Shown here one piece after another: positions 63,278-64,000 of a stretch of 64,000 nucleotides of DNA. The notes under the pieces are model-generated. The model had not been told where the DNA came from. It did not search any database and was given only the letters and a program-made list of their open reading frames with translations. Location: NCBI GenBank assembly GCA_910575275.1, contig CAJTEE010000003.1:124001-188000 (forward strand), in the 5' to 3' direction. The translations under genes were made by a program, and so were the position numbers. The DNA comes from Lachnospiraceae bacterium (GTDB taxonomy: Bacteria; Bacillota; Clostridia; Lachnospirales; Lachnospiraceae). Numbering within the stretch: the stretch's first letter is position 1; each line of letters opens with the position of its first letter.

Positions 63278-63404
63278 AGAGAGGTGAAAGGATGAGAAAG
63301 TAATCTGCTTTTGAAACATGAGACGTTAATCGTGCAGGCGCATTGTGCGCCGCTGTTTTTCATGTTGCCAAAAGTAGATGCTATTCTCATAGCCTCTCTT
63401 TTTT
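63278..63404 (+). promoter_or_regulatory. Leader attenuator of the ABC-F gene
   Basis: The region 63278-63312 (AGAGAGG ... CTGCTTTT), which contains the leader ORF, can pair with 63370-63399 (AAAAGTAG ... CCTCTCT), followed by six T: a long terminator stem. Inside lies a second hairpin (63335-63355) with its own T run. A first hairpin, TAACAGTT/AACTGTTA, is at 63242-63270. Stalling on the leader ORF would break the long stem and let transcription proceed. Attenuation of this kind is known for vmlR and lmo0919. Confidence 0.65.
63292..63303 (+). CDS. Leader peptide Met-Arg-Lys
   Basis: ATG AGA AAG TAA with GAGAGG seven bases upstream. The three-residue ORF lies in the leader of an antibiotic-resistance-type ABC-F gene, within the left arm of the long terminator stem. 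It is probably a sensor for ribosome stalling by a drug. Confidence 0.55.
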   Translation: MRK

Positions 63405-63498
63405 GATGCCCGGAATCCAAAGGGAGTGGGGAATCCATGCAGAGGCTATGCAGGATCAGAAACGCTTGGCAGCAGGTGTTGACTGGAGGGATGCATAA

Positions 63499-64000
63499 AT
63501 GGCACAGATTTCTGTTGCGAACCTCACATTTGGATATGAGGGAAGTTTTGACACGGTTTTTGAGGACGTTTCCTTTTCGATTGACACGAATTGGAAACTT
63601 GGTTTTATCGGCAGGAACGGAAAAGGAAAGACGACATTTCTGAGGCTTTTGCTTGGGGGCCATGCGTATAGCGGGTCGATTTCGGGGGAGATTCCGTTCG
63701 ACTATTTTCCATACGAGATTTCACCCGGACAGCAGGGGCTTTGTGCGACGGAGCTGGCGGGAGAGGTAAAGCCAGGCTGCGAGGAATGGCGGATTTTATG
63801 TGAACTGGCAAAGCTGAACGCGGGGGCAGAGCTTTTGTACCGGCCGTTCGGGACGCTAAGCCACGGAGAACGGACAAAGCTGCTTCTGGCGATTCTGTTT
63901 TCGGGAGAGCAGGATTTTCTCCTGATCGACGAACCGACCAACCACTTGGACCGGGAGGCAAGAGAGACGGTCAAGAAATATCTACATGAGAAAAAGGGCT
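63499..64000 (+). CDS. ABC-F ribosomal protection protein, Lsa type (partial)
   Basis: 167 residues of the N-terminus are in the window; the gene runs off the right end. It starts AQISVANLTFGYEGSFDTVF, as in Lsa/Vga-type ABC-F proteins. Walker A is GRNGKGKTTFL (about 39-49), the signature is LSHGERTKLLLAI, and Walker B is FLLIDEPTNHLD. No transmembrane segments are present. Such proteins displace lincosamides, streptogramin A and pleuromutilins from the ribosome. GGAGGG lies eight bases before ATG 63499. The exact class cannot be told from this part. Confidence 0.88.
   Translation, partial: MAQISVANLTFGYEGSFDTVFEDVSFSIDTNWKLGFIGRNGKGKTTFLRLLLGGHAYSGSISGEIPFDYFPYEISPGQQGLCATELAGEVKPGCEEWRILCELAKLNAGAELLYRPFGTLSHGERTKLLLAILFSGEQDFLLIDEPTNHLDREARETVKKYLHEKKG

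Noticed and set aside
1-64000. tRNA and rRNA genes
   Set aside because: I read for T-loop and conserved rRNA words on both strands and found none that I could support; a tRNAscan or Rfam run would settle it.

Overview
The window looks like a chromosome segment of a Gram-positive, anaerobic Firmicute, most probably a gut-type Clostridia of the Lachnospiraceae. The grounds are AAGGAGG-type ribosome binding sites, moderate-to-high GC, a redox repressor Rex, secreted proteins ending in choline-binding-like cell-wall repeats or SLH domains, LytTR two-component signalling, an NdoA/MazF gene next to alr, and an ABC-F gene with a peptide-coding leader. No rRNA, tRNA or CRISPR array was found.

Layout. 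(1) 254-9677: a catabolic island with an FAD oxidoreductase, a three-part TRAP transporter, an enolase-superfamily dehydratase, an RraA-fold protein, an SDR dehydrogenase, a beta-propeller lactonase and an AraC regulator. Together they could import a sugar or sugar acid and degrade it without phosphorylation: dehydrogenase, lactonase, dehydratase, then aldolase. (2) 9739-22059: a cell-wall-repeat protein, a PHP/zinc-ribbon/UvrD fusion helicase, an IS256 remnant, a large surface protein, a LytTR/GHKL two-component pair and a decayed SLH surface gene. An 18-bp element occurs once upstream of each surface locus. (3) 22185-28984: rex-acpS-nnr-alr-mazF with overlapping starts, a CorC/HlyC-type protein, a 206-bp inverted-repeat element and yebC.

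(4) 29020-37353: a broken acetoacetate-decarboxylase-like gene, a SprA-like metalloprotease, a WYL regulator divergent from a YciI gene, a MerR remnant, glycerate kinase, endonuclease III, a D-amino-acid aminotransferase, a small alarmone synthetase and a tandem GNAT protein. (5) 37529-47282: housekeeping genes lrgAB, pyrFE, small membrane proteins, an M29 aminopeptidase and purE-purM-purN-purD. (6) 47283-54132: a decayed zone with many small fragments. It holds coiled-coil proteins, a broken TadZ-like ATPase, pieces of surface proteins, a surface gene frameshifted at a T6 tract, and a DinJ/YafQ toxin-antitoxin locus whose toxin frame is broken and which has cut off the surface gene.

(7) 54397-61044: a lipoprotein, LysR regulators and an aminobenzoyl-glutamate-like utilisation cluster. 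That cluster has a CitMHS-type carrier, an AbgT carrier with an in-frame amber codon, an M20 peptidase and a gutted AbgB. (8) 61029-64000: a flavodoxin-like reductase, a TfoX_C/Cdd1 fusion, a GNAT protein and an Lsa-type ABC-F gene that runs off the window. The ABC-F gene has a four-codon leader ORF and terminator structures typical of antibiotic-responsive attenuation.

The most notable points are the RraA-containing sugar pathway, the shared operator of the surface genes and their two-component system, the ABC-F attenuator, the large inverted-repeat element, and several gene breaks at single sites (T6 tract, amber codon, toxin frameshift).
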